Assembly (NCBI GenBank): GCA_018821925.1
Contig: JAHJLF010000047.1
Span: 1 to 35,879 of the forward strand
Direction: 5' to 3'
Length of the DNA stretch: 35,879 nucleotides
Source: Candidatus Edwardsbacteria bacterium
GTDB taxonomy: Bacteria > Edwardsbacteria > AC1 > EtOH8
This document shows positions 1 through 7,900 of this stretch, one piece after another. Below the pieces are notes generated by a model. The model was given only the letters and a program-made list of their open reading frames with translations. It was not told where the DNA came from and did not search any database. Positions within the stretch are counted from its first letter, which is position 1, and each line of letters begins with the position of its first letter. A program made the translations under genes and the position numbers.

Positions 1-470
1 CCAAAAAGACCGTTTCTGGTCAGATCCGCCTGCGCTCGGTGGAATCGGCCAGCCAGGTCAACATCAATTCGTTTGTCAAAGACCATGTAATGCCACATAG
101 CACCATCAGGACTGATGGCTGGAAGGGCTACAACGGATTATCTAAAATTGGGTATGTCCACAAGCTCATGCGTCTTGACAGCCCGGAGGATGCCAGTAAA
201 AAGCTACCAAGGGTTCATCGAGTATTCGCAAATTTGCAATCCTGGCTGATAGGAACCCATAAATTCGTGTCAAAAAAGCACGTTCAGAACTACTTGAACG
301 AATATACCACCAGATTTAACGCCCGCCAGCACCCAATAGAGGTCTTTAACGATATTTTACGGCTTACCCTGCTGGCAGAACCAAGGACTTTACGGGGATT
401 TACAGAGCCAGAACGGCCATTTTACCCCAATCCTGCGTAATCTGGTGAGTAAAGGGAATAAGCATTAAAG
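1..470 (+). mobile_element. Right end of an IS1595-family (ISXO2-like) insertion sequence
   Basis: The left edge of the window holds the 3' part of a transposase gene and the end of its insertion sequence. The inner boundary is inferred: the VCBS-repeat gene on the other strand loses its repeat pattern at about position 470, just past its fourth repeat. The other IS end lies outside the window, so neither terminal repeat nor target duplication can be verified. Confidence 0.6.
3..440 (+). CDS. ISXO2-like (IS1595 family) transposase, 5' truncated by the window edge
   Basis: The frame is open from base 3, so the start codon lies outside the window and the in-frame GTG at 39 need not be the start. 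The visible part is the C-terminal half of the DDE domain typical of ISXO2-like transposases. It shows TDGWKGYNGL with the second catalytic Asp, the conserved HRVFANLQSWLIGTHKFVS stretch, and NYLNEYTTRFNAR near the end. In the family this enzyme moves its own element by cut-and-paste or copy-type transposition. It is the only plus-strand gene in the window, and its last 19 bases overlap the end of the convergent VCBS-repeat ORF. Homology is clear; activity cannot be judged from a fragment. Confidence 0.85.
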   Translation, partial: KKTVSGQIRLRSVESASQVNINSFVKDHVMPHSTIRTDGWKGYNGLSKIGYVHKLMRLDSPEDASKKLPRVHRVFANLQSWLIGTHKFVSKKHVQNYLNEYTTRFNARQHPIEVFNDILRLTLLAEPRTLRGFTEPERPFYPNPA

Positions 471-1165
471 GAATTATGCGAAGGATCCCAGCCATTGGAA
501 AAAACGATATCCAAACGACCATCTTTATTTAGATCTGCCACGGCAACGTCGTATGACTGACTTGTAGGCAATGCCGTCCTATTATAGTTGGTAAAATGCC
601 CCTTATTGTCTCCCCAGTAAATATAAGATTCCGAACCCCACCAATTGGATATTATGATGTCCAAACCACCGTCATGATTCAAGTCACATACATAATTACC
701 ATGAGCGCCAGATGAGCCCAGCAAGGTCGTATCACCATTGTTAAAGCCGTCTTTGCTGCCCCAGTATATTATTGAATAGCTACCATAAAAACAGCTGAAT
801 AAAATATCCAAACAACCATCCCTATTCAAATCAGCTATAGAGTTACCCGTAGCACCGCTTGTAGGCAAAAGCGTTCGGTTAGTGCTGTCAAACCCAGTTT
901 CCGTGCCCCAATAGATATATGAATTACTGCCCTGCATATTGCTGATCACCAGATCCGATTTGCCATCTTTGTTTAAGTCATACGTTGATCCCGGATTGGA
1001 TTTCAAGCACCCGCTGTCGCTACCTTCCGTGGATGTAAAAACATTGGCATTAAAATCCCCGTCAGCGAAATCTGCCTGGCTGGCCTCCCGCCAGGTTTCG
1101 GCCCAGGCATTCTGCCCGACCACAAAAAGACAGGCCATGATGATGATCCCCGCTATCTTTTTCAT
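422..1165 (-). pseudogene. Secreted VCBS/FG-GAP repeat protein, 3' end cut off by the IS
   Basis: The start chosen is the ATG at 1165, which begins a signal peptide (MKKIAGIIIMACLFVVG... ending near AWA) and has AGGAG about 8 bases upstream; an ATG at 1198 would only add a polar tail. After the signal come four repeats of the type DLNxDGxxDIxxSNxxGSxSYIYWG. The Asp-rich DxNxDGxxD loops match calcium-binding FG-GAP/VCBS repeats that build beta-propellers in surface or secreted proteins. The fourth repeat stops after DPSHNS, and the last 15 residues no longer follow the pattern; they are read from IS DNA. Family proteins normally have six or more blades, so this is very likely a truncated gene. 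Its own promoter lies at 1215-1243. Confidence 0.75.
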
Positions 1166-1214
1166 TATTTTACTCCTAAACATTATTTTCCAAAGCATGA
1201 CTATTTATACTAGA

Positions 1215-1243
1215 AATATACCTCTAATGATACCCGGTGTCAA
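1215..1243 (-). promoter_or_regulatory. Sigma70-type promoter of the VCBS-repeat gene
   Basis: On the minus strand TTGACA (1243-1238) is followed after exactly 17 bases by TATATT (1220-1215). The predicted transcript would begin near 1208, leaving a leader of about 43 bases that contains the AGGAG ribosome binding site of the start at 1165. Confidence 0.7.
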
Positions 1244-1260
1244 GCAAAAAATAAATATTT

Positions 1261-2334
1261 TTATTCGAAGACTTTTTTATAGACCGCCAACGTATTTTCC
1301 GCCGTATTCTCCCAGGTAAATATCTTAGCCCGAAGCAGTCCCTTTTGAGTCAATTCGTCAGATAATCTGATGTTCTCCAGTATTTCCAATATCTTGTTCT
1401 TCAGCGATTCTTGATTGGTGGGATCAATCATTATCCCGGCATCGCCAGCCACTTCGGGCAGAGAGGTGGTGTTGGAGGTTATCACCGGGCAGCCCGAGGC
1501 CATGGCCTCCAGTACCGGCAGGCCGAATCCCTCGTATAGCGAAGGAAAGGCCAGGATATCTGAGGCGGCATAATAAAGCGGCAGGTCATCACCTGGGATA
1601 TTATCCCTGACCAGGACCCTGCCGGACAGATCATTCGATGATATGTATGCCTGCTCCGCATTCGATATCCGTCCCACCTTAAGCAACAGGACATCCTGCC
1701 GGGACTTGGTTATCTGATTAAAGGCCATTAAAACTGTAATAAAATTTTTCCTGGGGGCCGGGGTGCCGACATGCAGGATAATTTTATCGCTTATCGAAAG
1801 GCCCAATTTCTGCCGGCATTCTGTCTTGTCCCGGAGATGGTATTCCGGCGAGACCCCCAGCATGATGGGGGTGATCTTATCCGGGCTTATCCGGTAGAAC
1901 CTGACCAGGTCATCCTTGGTGGCCTGGGAGATGGAGATGATATGATCGGCCTTTTTAATTCCCGAATATAATATCCGGCGCCAGTATTTTTCCAGGAGCG
2001 AGCCCGGCATTATCAGCGGGATCAGGTCCAGGCAGGTTATTATCCGCCTTTTGCCGGGCTTAAGAAAGGACAGGTTCTGGCTTAGAATGTGGATATTTTC
2101 GCAGTGTTCATAGGCCCTGCTGCAATTTTTCCAGAAAAGAGGCTTGGCGATTGATTTAGCTACCGAGAGTCTGCTGTCCATGCCGTTTTTGCCGTAAAAG
2201 TCACAGGAGCCAGCCTGGTAATTATAATAGACGAATCTTATACCTGCCTGGTCTTTTAATGCCCGGTACAGATTCCAGGCATATACCCCGGCCCCGCTGT
2301 GTTCCGGCTGATCGTTGATGATGTCTACTTTCAT
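1261..2334 (-). CDS. GT4-type glycosyltransferase (GT-B fold)
   Basis: A 357-residue protein of the glycosyltransferase group 1 family, which transfers a sugar from a nucleotide-sugar to polysaccharide, lipid-linked or LPS acceptors in the cytoplasm. The N-terminal half has a glycine loop ([11 protein letters not shown], residues 12-22). The C-terminal donor domain has [12 protein letters not shown] (186-197) and the EX7E motif (E268, E276 in [13 protein letters not shown]), then the conserved [10 protein letters not shown] stretch. The start at 2334 (MKVDIIND) is preferred over the longer frame to 2382, because that extension would run through the terminator of the preceding gene at 2362-2390. 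Donor and acceptor cannot be told from sequence. Confidence 0.88.
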   Translation of the reverse strand: MKVDIINDQPEHSGAGVYAWNLYRALKDQAGIRFVYYNYQAGSCDFYGKNGMDSRLSVAKSIAKPLFWKNCSRAYEHCENIHILSQNLSFLKPGKRRIITCLDLIPLIMPGSLLEKYWRRILYSGIKKADHIISISQATKDDLVRFYRISPDKITPIMLGVSPEYHLRDKTECRQKLGLSISDKIILHVGTPAPRKNFITVLMAFNQITKSRQDVLLLKVGRISNAEQAYISSNDLSGRVLVRDNIPGDDLPLYYAASDILAFPSLYEGFGLPVLEAMASGCPVITSNTTSLPEVAGDAGIMIDPTNQESLKNKILEILENIRLSDELTQKGLLRAKIFTWENTAENTLAVYKKVFE

Positions 2335-2361
2335 GTGATCTGATTTTCCAGTAATAAGTTC

Positions 2362-2390
2362 AAACAAAAAACGGGCGGTCAAAGCCGCCC
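2362..2390 (-). terminator. Intrinsic terminator after the PorV-like gene
   Basis: On the minus strand a six-base GC stem (GGGCGG with CCGCCC, loop of six) is followed directly by GTTTTTTGT. It lies 16 bases past the stop codon of the PorV-like gene and before the glycosyltransferase start, so the two are probably separate transcripts. Confidence 0.75.
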
Positions 2391-2405
2391 CATGGTCAAG
2401 ACATT

Positions 2406-3383
2406 CTAGATTTCAAGCGATAGATCCAGCCTCATGGGGTGGCCCAATCCGGGGAAAGGCGTGTAGGCGTAGTCTATGGAATATTTTTTGTATTTGATGC
2501 CGAAGCCGGCACCCAGGCCGGCAAAGTCGTCTAGGTCAGAACCGTTCTGGATATCCCCCAGATTGCCGTTGTATCCCAGCCGAAGTGACAGATGTTTTAT
2601 AAAATTCAATTCCGTGCCGAAATTCATTTTGAAGGAATTGTCGATAGCCTTGTTGCCGGCCAGCAAAATGACCAGCTGGTCGGAGAATGGACGGTATTCC
2701 ATTCCGGCCCGGACCGTCAAAGGCATCTTCTCCTTGGTGGCGACGAAAGCCTTGGCCACCATCCCGATGTTATTAACCGACAACCCAAGTTTCAGACTGG
2801 TCCCGTAGTTCCTTTTTCCCTTGGCCATAAAAATCTTTTGGGCCACCATGGCCGGGTCCAGCTGGTAGATACAGCCCAGGTCAACCGCCCCGCCAGCCGC
2901 CGAATACTCAAGGGTCTTATCGTAGATGCCCTTGAGGCTTGCTCCGGCGTAAAGGTCTTTAAGAAGTTCCCGTCCATAACTGGCCTGGAGGACAAAAGAC
3001 GAGTAGTTGAAATCCCCCAGTCCCGCTCCGGTGGGATCCAGCAGGGTGGTCTGTTTTATATCGCCGCTGTTCAGGTAGGACAATGACAGGCCGGCGGCGG
3101 ATTTTTCCTTTAAGGGATGGACATAGGTTATATTGCCGATCTGGATGCCGGCGATATAATTGACATACCCGGCCGAGATCTTTTTGATATTGCAGTAAGG
3201 CAGTGCCCCCGGATTGTAAAGAATACATGAGGCATCGCCCCCCATGGCCACGGTGGCCTCGCCCAGCGAGGCCGGCAGGGCCTTGACCGGCACCCGCAGG
3301 AAGGAAAACCCGCTGTCCTCGGCCCGGGCCGGAATGGCGACAGCGGCCAGGGCGATTATCAGTATGCTGAGCCTTTTGATCAT
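2406..3383 (-). CDS. PorV/PorQ-family (UPF0164) outer membrane beta-barrel protein
   Basis: A 325-residue protein with a signal peptide ending near ARA (residue 21). The mature start matches the PorV/PorQ family: GFSFLRVPVKALPASLGEA, then AMGGDASCILYNPGAL (glycine, then a YNPA-like motif), followed by alternating amphipathic strands to an aromatic-rich C-terminus. Family members resemble FadL barrels; in Bacteroidetes PorV works with type IX secretion, but many members lie outside such systems. No gliding or Por gene is seen nearby, so a secretion role is not supported here. The start codon overlaps the stop of the upstream 112-aa gene (ATGA), so both are made from one message ending at the hairpin at 2362-2390. 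Confidence 0.85.
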   Translation of the reverse strand: MIKRLSILIIALAAVAIPARAEDSGFSFLRVPVKALPASLGEATVAMGGDASCILYNPGALPYCNIKKISAGYVNYIAGIQIGNITYVHPLKEKSAAGLSLSYLNSGDIKQTTLLDPTGAGLGDFNYSSFVLQASYGRELLKDLYAGASLKGIYDKTLEYSAAGGAVDLGCIYQLDPAMVAQKIFMAKGKRNYGTSLKLGLSVNNIGMVAKAFVATKEKMPLTVRAGMEYRPFSDQLVILLAGNKAIDNSFKMNFGTELNFIKHLSLRLGYNGNLGDIQNGSDLDDFAGLGAGFGIKYKKYSIDYAYTPFPGLGHPMRLDLSLEI

Positions 3384-3718
3384 TCCTTGATGTCCCCCTG
3401 GTTATTGGGCGACAGAAAGAACACTTTCTGCCAGTGGTCGTCCGAATCGATGATCTGGCTGTTGTCGAAATTGAACGATGGGCGGGCCAACACCGAAGCG
3501 AACTCCTGACGGTGCATCCACAGCCAGTCCTGGACCTCCTCGTGCTCCAGGTTGTTCAAAAAATGAACGAACTCCTCCAGGGTGAACCCGCTCTGAGAAC
3601 GGCTCTCGAACCAGGCCTCGATCTCGGTGCTGTCCAGGCTGGACAGCAGTTCGAACAGATCGCCCCAGTCATTCTCCAAACCAATGGCGTTTTTATTATA
3701 GCTTTTGAAATAGGTCAT
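3380..3718 (-). CDS. Uncharacterised 112-aa acidic protein
   Basis: No family is recognised. The protein has no signal peptide or membrane segment and is rich in Glu, Asp and Trp. The middle reads like paired helices (ESRSQSGFTLEEFVHFLNNL, then EEVQDWLWMHRQEF). It shares a four-base ATGA overlap with the PorV-like gene downstream, and a good promoter with a short leader lies just upstream, so it is the first gene of a two-gene operon. The tight coupling suggests a role linked to the barrel protein, but nothing in the sequence shows which. Confidence 0.7.
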   Translation of the reverse strand: MTYFKSYNKNAIGLENDWGDLFELLSSLDSTEIEAWFESRSQSGFTLEEFVHFLNNLEHEEVQDWLWMHRQEFASVLARPSFNFDNSQIIDSDDHWQKVFFLSPNNQGDIKE

Positions 3719-3751
3719 TATATCCTCACTGGTGTGAACACTTCCGGTCTA

Positions 3752-3780
3752 ATGTTACCCGAAAAGGAGCCGATTGTCAA
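3752..3780 (-). promoter_or_regulatory. Promoter of the 112-aa/PorV-like operon
   Basis: Minus-strand TTGACA (3780-3775), a 17-base spacer, then TAACAT (3757-3752), which keeps the important first, second, fifth and sixth bases. The start of transcription would fall near 3745, about 27 bases before the ATG at 3718, and the leader carries GAGG as ribosome binding site. Confidence 0.55.
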
Positions 3781-3828
3781 CACAACCGGCGCCAGGCAAA
3801 ACAGGATCTGCAATTTAGACACTGGACT

Positions 3829-3990
3829 AAAGACTAAAAATCCGAAATCCGAAACAAATCCGAAATTCCAAATCCAAATGACCCAAGCAACGATCCACTT
3901 CGTGAGTGCCGCGGTTTTGAACATTTGTATTTTGTCATTTGATATTGTTTCGTGTTTCGGGTTTCGTGCTTCGAATTTAAGAAAGGTCTA
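3829..3990 (-). repeat. Imperfect palindrome of heptamer tracts (TCCGAAA type)
   Basis: The gap 3781-4018 has no gene. Its left arm repeats TCCGAAA/TCCGAAT-like units and then CCAAATCCAAATGAC. Its right arm holds GTCATTTGATATTGTTTCG followed by TTTCGGG/TTTCGTG units, so the arms are roughly inverted copies around a centre near 3905. The transcript could fold into a long AT-rich hairpin. The strand is arbitrary. Confidence 0.6.
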
Positions 3991-4018
3991 CTGTCTGAAT
4001 CACAGAAAACGGGATGCT

Positions 4019-4321
4019 CTATTTTCGGGATACGGTATTAAGCCCCTTCTTGCTGTTGTGGCGGGGATGTTTGGCCACAGCGTCTATGGCGTTGACCAGC
4101 GCGGCAATAACCTGCACCTTCAGCTGGGAGGTGGACATATTGACCATGGTATGAATATGCCCCCCTTCACTGGCCACATAATAAGAAGGAAGCTTATTTA
4201 GCGCGAAAGCCATAATATCAAGCTGACAGGTGCGGCAGTGACAAAGGTCGCCCCGGGCCAGCAATACATTTTTCAGTTCCTCTTTTACCAGCTTTTCGGT
4301 ATAGTTGGTGAGCTTTGCCAT
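4019..4321 (-). CDS. ComFB-family protein
   Basis: A 100-residue cytoplasmic protein matching the late-competence ComFB family: NYTEKLVKEEL at the N-terminus, the CHCRTCQLDIMAFALNKLPS core with a cysteine cluster, then YVASEGGH. The cysteines resemble a metal site. ComFB sits in the comF locus of Bacillus subtilis, and relatives in other bacteria have been linked to cyclic-nucleotide signalling; no competence gene is nearby, so the role here is open. It starts 18 bases after the Na/Pi symporter stop, with AAGGAG upstream, and is probably its co-transcribed partner. Confidence 0.82.
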   Translation of the reverse strand: MAKLTNYTEKLVKEELKNVLLARGDLCHCRTCQLDIMAFALNKLPSYYVASEGGHIHTMVNMSTSQLKVQVIAALVNAIDAVAKHPRHNSKKGLNTVSRK

Positions 4322-4339
4322 CTGTTTCTCCTTTTGTTT

Positions 4340-6361
4340 TTATTTGGCCCGGCCCAGCAGGGCGGCCCCTATCTGGCTGGCATGAAAATTTATCCGTTCA
4401 AAATCGCTCAGCAGGTCCAAATGCATGGTGCTGGTCTCCCGGGATTCCTTGAATCCCGCCTGCAGCCTTCCCAGGTGCTTTTTATACAGCTCCTTTTCCA
4501 GGGCCAGCACCTGATCCTTGCGGTTGTGAGCATTTCTGGCCAGTTCCAAATCGCCGGAGGCCAGGGCTCCTATGGCCATATCCAGGGTGGCCAGGGTTTC
4601 CCGGTAGAGCGATTTGATTTCATCCATCCCTTCCTCGGAAAAGGCCAGATGCTGTTCGATCTTCTTTGCGGCATGTCCCATGATGTTCTTGCTGATCACA
4701 TCACCGATATTCTCGATATCATTGACGATATACAGCAACTCCACCCCGCGGCTGGACTGGTCTCCGGAGAGGTCCTCCTGGGTTATCTTGACCACGAAGG
4801 GGGTTATGGCCTCCTCCAGCAGGTCCACCTTATCGTCATCGGCCACCAGTTGGTTTCTCAGATTGATATCGTTCTTTTCCAGAACATCACAGGAGCGGAC
4901 CAGCATATCCCTGACCAGGTCGGCCATTCTCAGTAACTCCTGGGATACTTGGCCGATAGCCAACGACGGCGTTTCTAAAGCCCGCTCATCAAGGTATTTT
5001 GGCCCGAATATTTTTTGCCGGGGGGAGACCACCGGAACCATCCTGTTGAGAAATTTCCCGAACGGCTTAAGCCAGGGCAGGAAGAGCAGCGAGGCCAGCA
5101 CGTTGAAAATGGTGTGGGCATTGGCTATCTGCCTGGCGGTATCTCCCCCGAACCTCTGAACCAATGTTATAAAAGGAACGATAAAGATCAGGGCCGCGAT
5201 TCCGGCCAGGACCTTGAAGATGGTGTGCCCCCAGGCCACCTTTATCGATTCCTGATTGCCGCCCCAGGCCGCCATCAGGGCCGCTCCGCAGGTGCCGATG
5301 TTGGCCCCGATGATTATGGGCATGGCGGCCGGCAGGGCTATAATATCCTGAAAGGCCAAAGTCAGCATTATCCCGATGGTGACGGCCGAGGACCTCACCA
5401 GCAGGGTGAACATCACTCCGATCAGCACCCCCAGCAGCGGGAGGGAACCCATCCCGGCGAACAGGCTCAGGAACCAGGGCATGGATTTCAAGGGAAGCAA
5501 CGAATCGGCGGTCAGCTTCATGCCGTAGAAAATAAGGCCGAAGCCGAATACTATCTGGGGATAATATCTCCAGGGCCGCTTTCCGGCTATCATCATGGCC
5601 AGGAATCCGCCCACCACCAAGGCCAGGCAGTAATCGGACAGTTTGAAGGCGATCAGTTGGACGGTGATGGTGGTCCCGATATCGGCCCCCAGGATCACCC
5701 CCAGCGCCTGTCTCAAAGATATCAGCCCGGCGTTGGTCAGGGACACCAGCATTACGGTGGTGGCGGTGGACGACTGGACGATGCCCGTCACCAGAATCCC
5801 CACCCCCAGGCCCTTCAAGCGGTTGTCGGTCAGGTTCCACAGCATCTGTTTCAGTTTGGTGCCGGCGGCCTTCTGCAGGCCCCGGGAGCAGAATCTGATG
5901 CCGAACAGAAAGAGCGCCAGGCCGCCGATGGCCCCCAGCAATGATATCAGCCACCAGTGATTCTGGTAGGAGTTGAAAGAAAAGGTGACCGCCTTTTTGG
6001 AATCGGTGGCCAGGTGCGCCTGAATATAGATCGTCTCCAGTTGCTTATGAGGAATGATCCGGCAGATGGCATTGCCCTTGACGTCGGAGACCGCCGTATC
6101 GGGTTCCACCTCGGCGGTGCCCTCTCCCACCGGCACGAAGGCCACCCTGGCCCCGGCCACCGGCCGGCCCCGGGCATCGGTGATCTGCACCACCAGGGGA
6201 TGGCCGGCCGGCTTCCCGATGGTCACCGCCTGGCGGTCGCCGGAGACATCGTTGCCCAGAGCATCCACCGCCTTGCTGATGCGGTGATCGGCCCCCCACA
6301 GCGGCATTGAAAAAAGCGATGCCGCCAGGCCTAACAGCAATATTTTTGGGATCCGGCTCAC
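4340..6361 (-). CDS. Na/Pi symporter family protein with N-terminal Ig-like domain and C-terminal PhoU-like domain
   Basis: A 673-residue inner-membrane protein. Residues 1-23 form a signal peptide. Residues about 27-130 look like a bacterial Ig-like (Big_1) domain, with PLVVQITDARGRPVAGARV followed by a DTAVSDVKGNA-type turn. The two inverted Na/Pi-cotransporter repeats follow: QSSTAT (196-201) and GADIGT (225-230), then RSSAV (323-327) and GANIGT (352-357). The second QSS motif is RSS here. The C-terminal 200 residues are helical and PhoU-like, as in the YjbB/NptA group. The family carries out sodium-driven phosphate transport. The extracytoplasmic Ig-like domain is unusual. The GTG start overlaps the stop of the SPOR gene, so they are coupled. 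Confidence 0.88.
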   Translation of the reverse strand: MSRIPKILLLGLAASLFSMPLWGADHRISKAVDALGNDVSGDRQAVTIGKPAGHPLVVQITDARGRPVAGARVAFVPVGEGTAEVEPDTAVSDVKGNAICRIIPHKQLETIYIQAHLATDSKKAVTFSFNSYQNHWWLISLLGAIGGLALFLFGIRFCSRGLQKAAGTKLKQMLWNLTDNRLKGLGVGILVTGIVQSSTATTVMLVSLTNAGLISLRQALGVILGADIGTTITVQLIAFKLSDYCLALVVGGFLAMMIAGKRPWRYYPQIVFGFGLIFYGMKLTADSLLPLKSMPWFLSLFAGMGSLPLLGVLIGVMFTLLVRSSAVTIGIMLTLAFQDIIALPAAMPIIIGANIGTCGAALMAAWGGNQESIKVAWGHTIFKVLAGIAALIFIVPFITLVQRFGGDTARQIANAHTIFNVLASLLFLPWLKPFGKFLNRMVPVVSPRQKIFGPKYLDERALETPSLAIGQVSQELLRMADLVRDMLVRSCDVLEKNDINLRNQLVADDDKVDLLEEAITPFVVKITQEDLSGDQSSRGVELLYIVNDIENIGDVISKNIMGHAAKKIEQHLAFSEEGMDEIKSLYRETLATLDMAIGALASGDLELARNAHNRKDQVLALEKELYKKHLGRLQAGFKESRETSTMHLDLLSDFERINFHASQIGAALLGRAK

Positions 6362-6801
6362 TCGGCCAGGTTGACCTCTATCACAAAGATCCCTTTATAT
6401 CCCAGGGCCTTGGCCCGGCTCTTGAGATTATCTGCATCCCGCCGGGTAAGGTTATTCCCCACCTGCACCTTATAATAGGGCTCGGCCTCGGAGACATAGA
6501 TCTGCTGGTCGCCAAACTTCCACCTGGCCTCCTCGGCCACCTTGCGGGCGTTCTCCAGGGTGGCCGAAGCGAATATCTGGACCCTCCACCCCCAGACGCT
6601 CTGGACCGCCCCCTTGCTGCCAACATACTGGCTCCCCGTGGTCTCCGGGGCCGGAGCGGCCGGGGTGACTTCGGTGAACGGCTGCTTGACCGGCTCCTGG
6701 ACAACCGGTTCCTTGACCGGCTCCTGCACCGCTGGTTTTTTGGCGGAGCATCCCGCCAGCGCCGCCAGGATCAGGATAATTGATAAATGTTTGATCTTCA
6801 T
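6358..6801 (-). CDS. SPOR-domain lipoprotein
   Basis: A 147-residue lipoprotein with a lipobox (ALAGC, lipidated Cys18). A Pro/Val/Glu-rich linker with three EPV/KQP-like repeats (residues 24-55) leads to a SPOR domain at about 72-145 (WRVQIFASATLENARKVAEE, then YYKVQVGNNLTRRDADNLKS). SPOR domains bind denuded glycan strands at division septa. The gene lies 28 bases after manC and its stop overlaps the Na/Pi symporter start by four bases, so it is in the middle of a run of closely packed genes. Whether it anchors the envelope or aids division cannot be told. Confidence 0.88.
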   Translation of the reverse strand: MKIKHLSIILILAALAGCSAKKPAVQEPVKEPVVQEPVKQPFTEVTPAAPAPETTGSQYVGSKGAVQSVWGWRVQIFASATLENARKVAEEARWKFGDQQIYVSEAEPYYKVQVGNNLTRRDADNLKSRAKALGYKGIFVIEVNLAE

Positions 6802-6829
6802 TAAGGTCTCCTTCGCCCATGAAAATTGT

Positions 6830-7900
6830 TTATAGATATTCTTTCAGGTCTTGGTTGGCCCTTACCTGTTCCAGTAATTTTTTCACTTCCTGCGCCTTTG
6901 ACCGGGGGCAGACCATCACGGCATTGCCAGATTTGACGATGATCAGGTCGCTGACCCCCACCGCCGCCACCAGGCCCTCATCGCACAGGGCGATATTGTC
7001 CTGGCAATCCAGCATTTCCACCTGGCCCAGCTTGATATTGCCCCGCTGGTCCTTAGGATGGAACCTCTCCAGGGCCTCCCACGATCCCAGGTCGTCCCAG
7101 CCGAACTCACCCTTGATCACCGCCACCTTGTCGGCCTTTTCCATAATCCCGTAGTCGATGGATATCTTCTCCACCGCCTGGTAGAATTCGGCGAACTTCT
7201 CCCTGCCGGCCGCCAGGCCGCCCTGGGCCTGCCACTCCATCAATGGTTCGTACAGTTTGGGCATGTGCTGCTTGAAGCTCTGCAGGATGGCGGCTGCCTT
7301 CCAGATGAAGATCCCGCCGTTCCAGTAAAAATACCCGCTGCGGTAGAATCTCCGGGCGGTCTCCATATCCGGTTTCTCCCGGAAGCTTTTTACCATGAAG
7401 CAGGGAATGCGGCAATCCGGCAGGACCTCCCCCCGTTCGATATATCCGTAGCCGGTCTCGGGCCGGTCGGGCTTGAGTCCGATGGTTACCAGGTAGTCCT
7501 TTTCAGCCAGCTCCATGCCCTGCAACAGCACCTGGCGGAACATCTCTATGTCCCCTATGTGGTGGTCCGATGGCAGTACCATCATCACCCCGGAGGGGTC
7601 CTCTTTGAATATCTCGGCCGCCGCCACAGCGATGGCCGGGGCGGTATTGCGCCCCATCGGTTCGCCGATCAGCCTGACGTCCTTTATCCCGCTCTGTTTG
7701 ATGGGCTCGATCAGATCGGCGCTGGTCACCACCCACTGCCGCTCCCGGCTGGTCAAAGATTCCACCCGATCCAGGGTCTCCTGCAGCATGCTGTTCTGGC
7801 CGGCCAGAGCCAGCAGTTGTTTGGGTTTGTTCTCCCGGCTTTTTGGCCAGAAACGCTCGCCCTTTCCCCCGGCCAGGACCACGGCATAGATGTTGCTCAT
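6830..7900 (-). CDS. manC: Mannose-1-phosphate guanylyltransferase
   Basis: A 356-residue nucleotidyltransferase making GDP-mannose from mannose-1-phosphate and GTP. It shows the N-terminal signature VVLAGGKGERFWPKSRENKP with KQLL after it, the metal-binding region MVLPSDHHIGD, and RPETGYGYIERGE in the sugar-binding half. The length matches the single-function enzyme without the C-terminal phosphomannose isomerase domain of ManC/AlgA fusions. The start ATG overlaps the stop of the upstream 319-aa gene, suggesting joint expression. GDP-mannose would feed the glycosyltransferases encoded in the same stretch. Confidence 0.92.
   Translation of the reverse strand: MSNIYAVVLAGGKGERFWPKSRENKPKQLLALAGQNSMLQETLDRVESLTSRERQWVVTSADLIEPIKQSGIKDVRLIGEPMGRNTAPAIAVAAAEIFKEDPSGVMMVLPSDHHIGDIEMFRQVLLQGMELAEKDYLVTIGLKPDRPETGYGYIERGEVLPDCRIPCFMVKSFREKPDMETARRFYRSGYFYWNGGIFIWKAAAILQSFKQHMPKLYEPLMEWQAQGGLAAGREKFAEFYQAVEKISIDYGIMEKADKVAVIKGEFGWDDLGSWEALERFHPKDQRGNIKLGQVEMLDCQDNIALCDEGLVAAVGVSDLIIVKSGNAVMVCPRSKAQEVKKLLEQVRANQDLKEYL

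Noticed and set aside
2335-2382. Upstream start for the GT4 gene
   Set aside because: It would include the terminator hairpin at 2362-2390, and the family begins at MKVDIIND.
2406-3383. PorV-like gene as evidence of type IX secretion
   Set aside because: No other secretion gene is present; the family is wider than that system.
5015-5944. Long plus-strand frame opposite the Na/Pi symporter
   Set aside because: Low-complexity Gly/Gln/His composition, no motif, and it mirrors a well-conserved gene; a GC-rich shadow.
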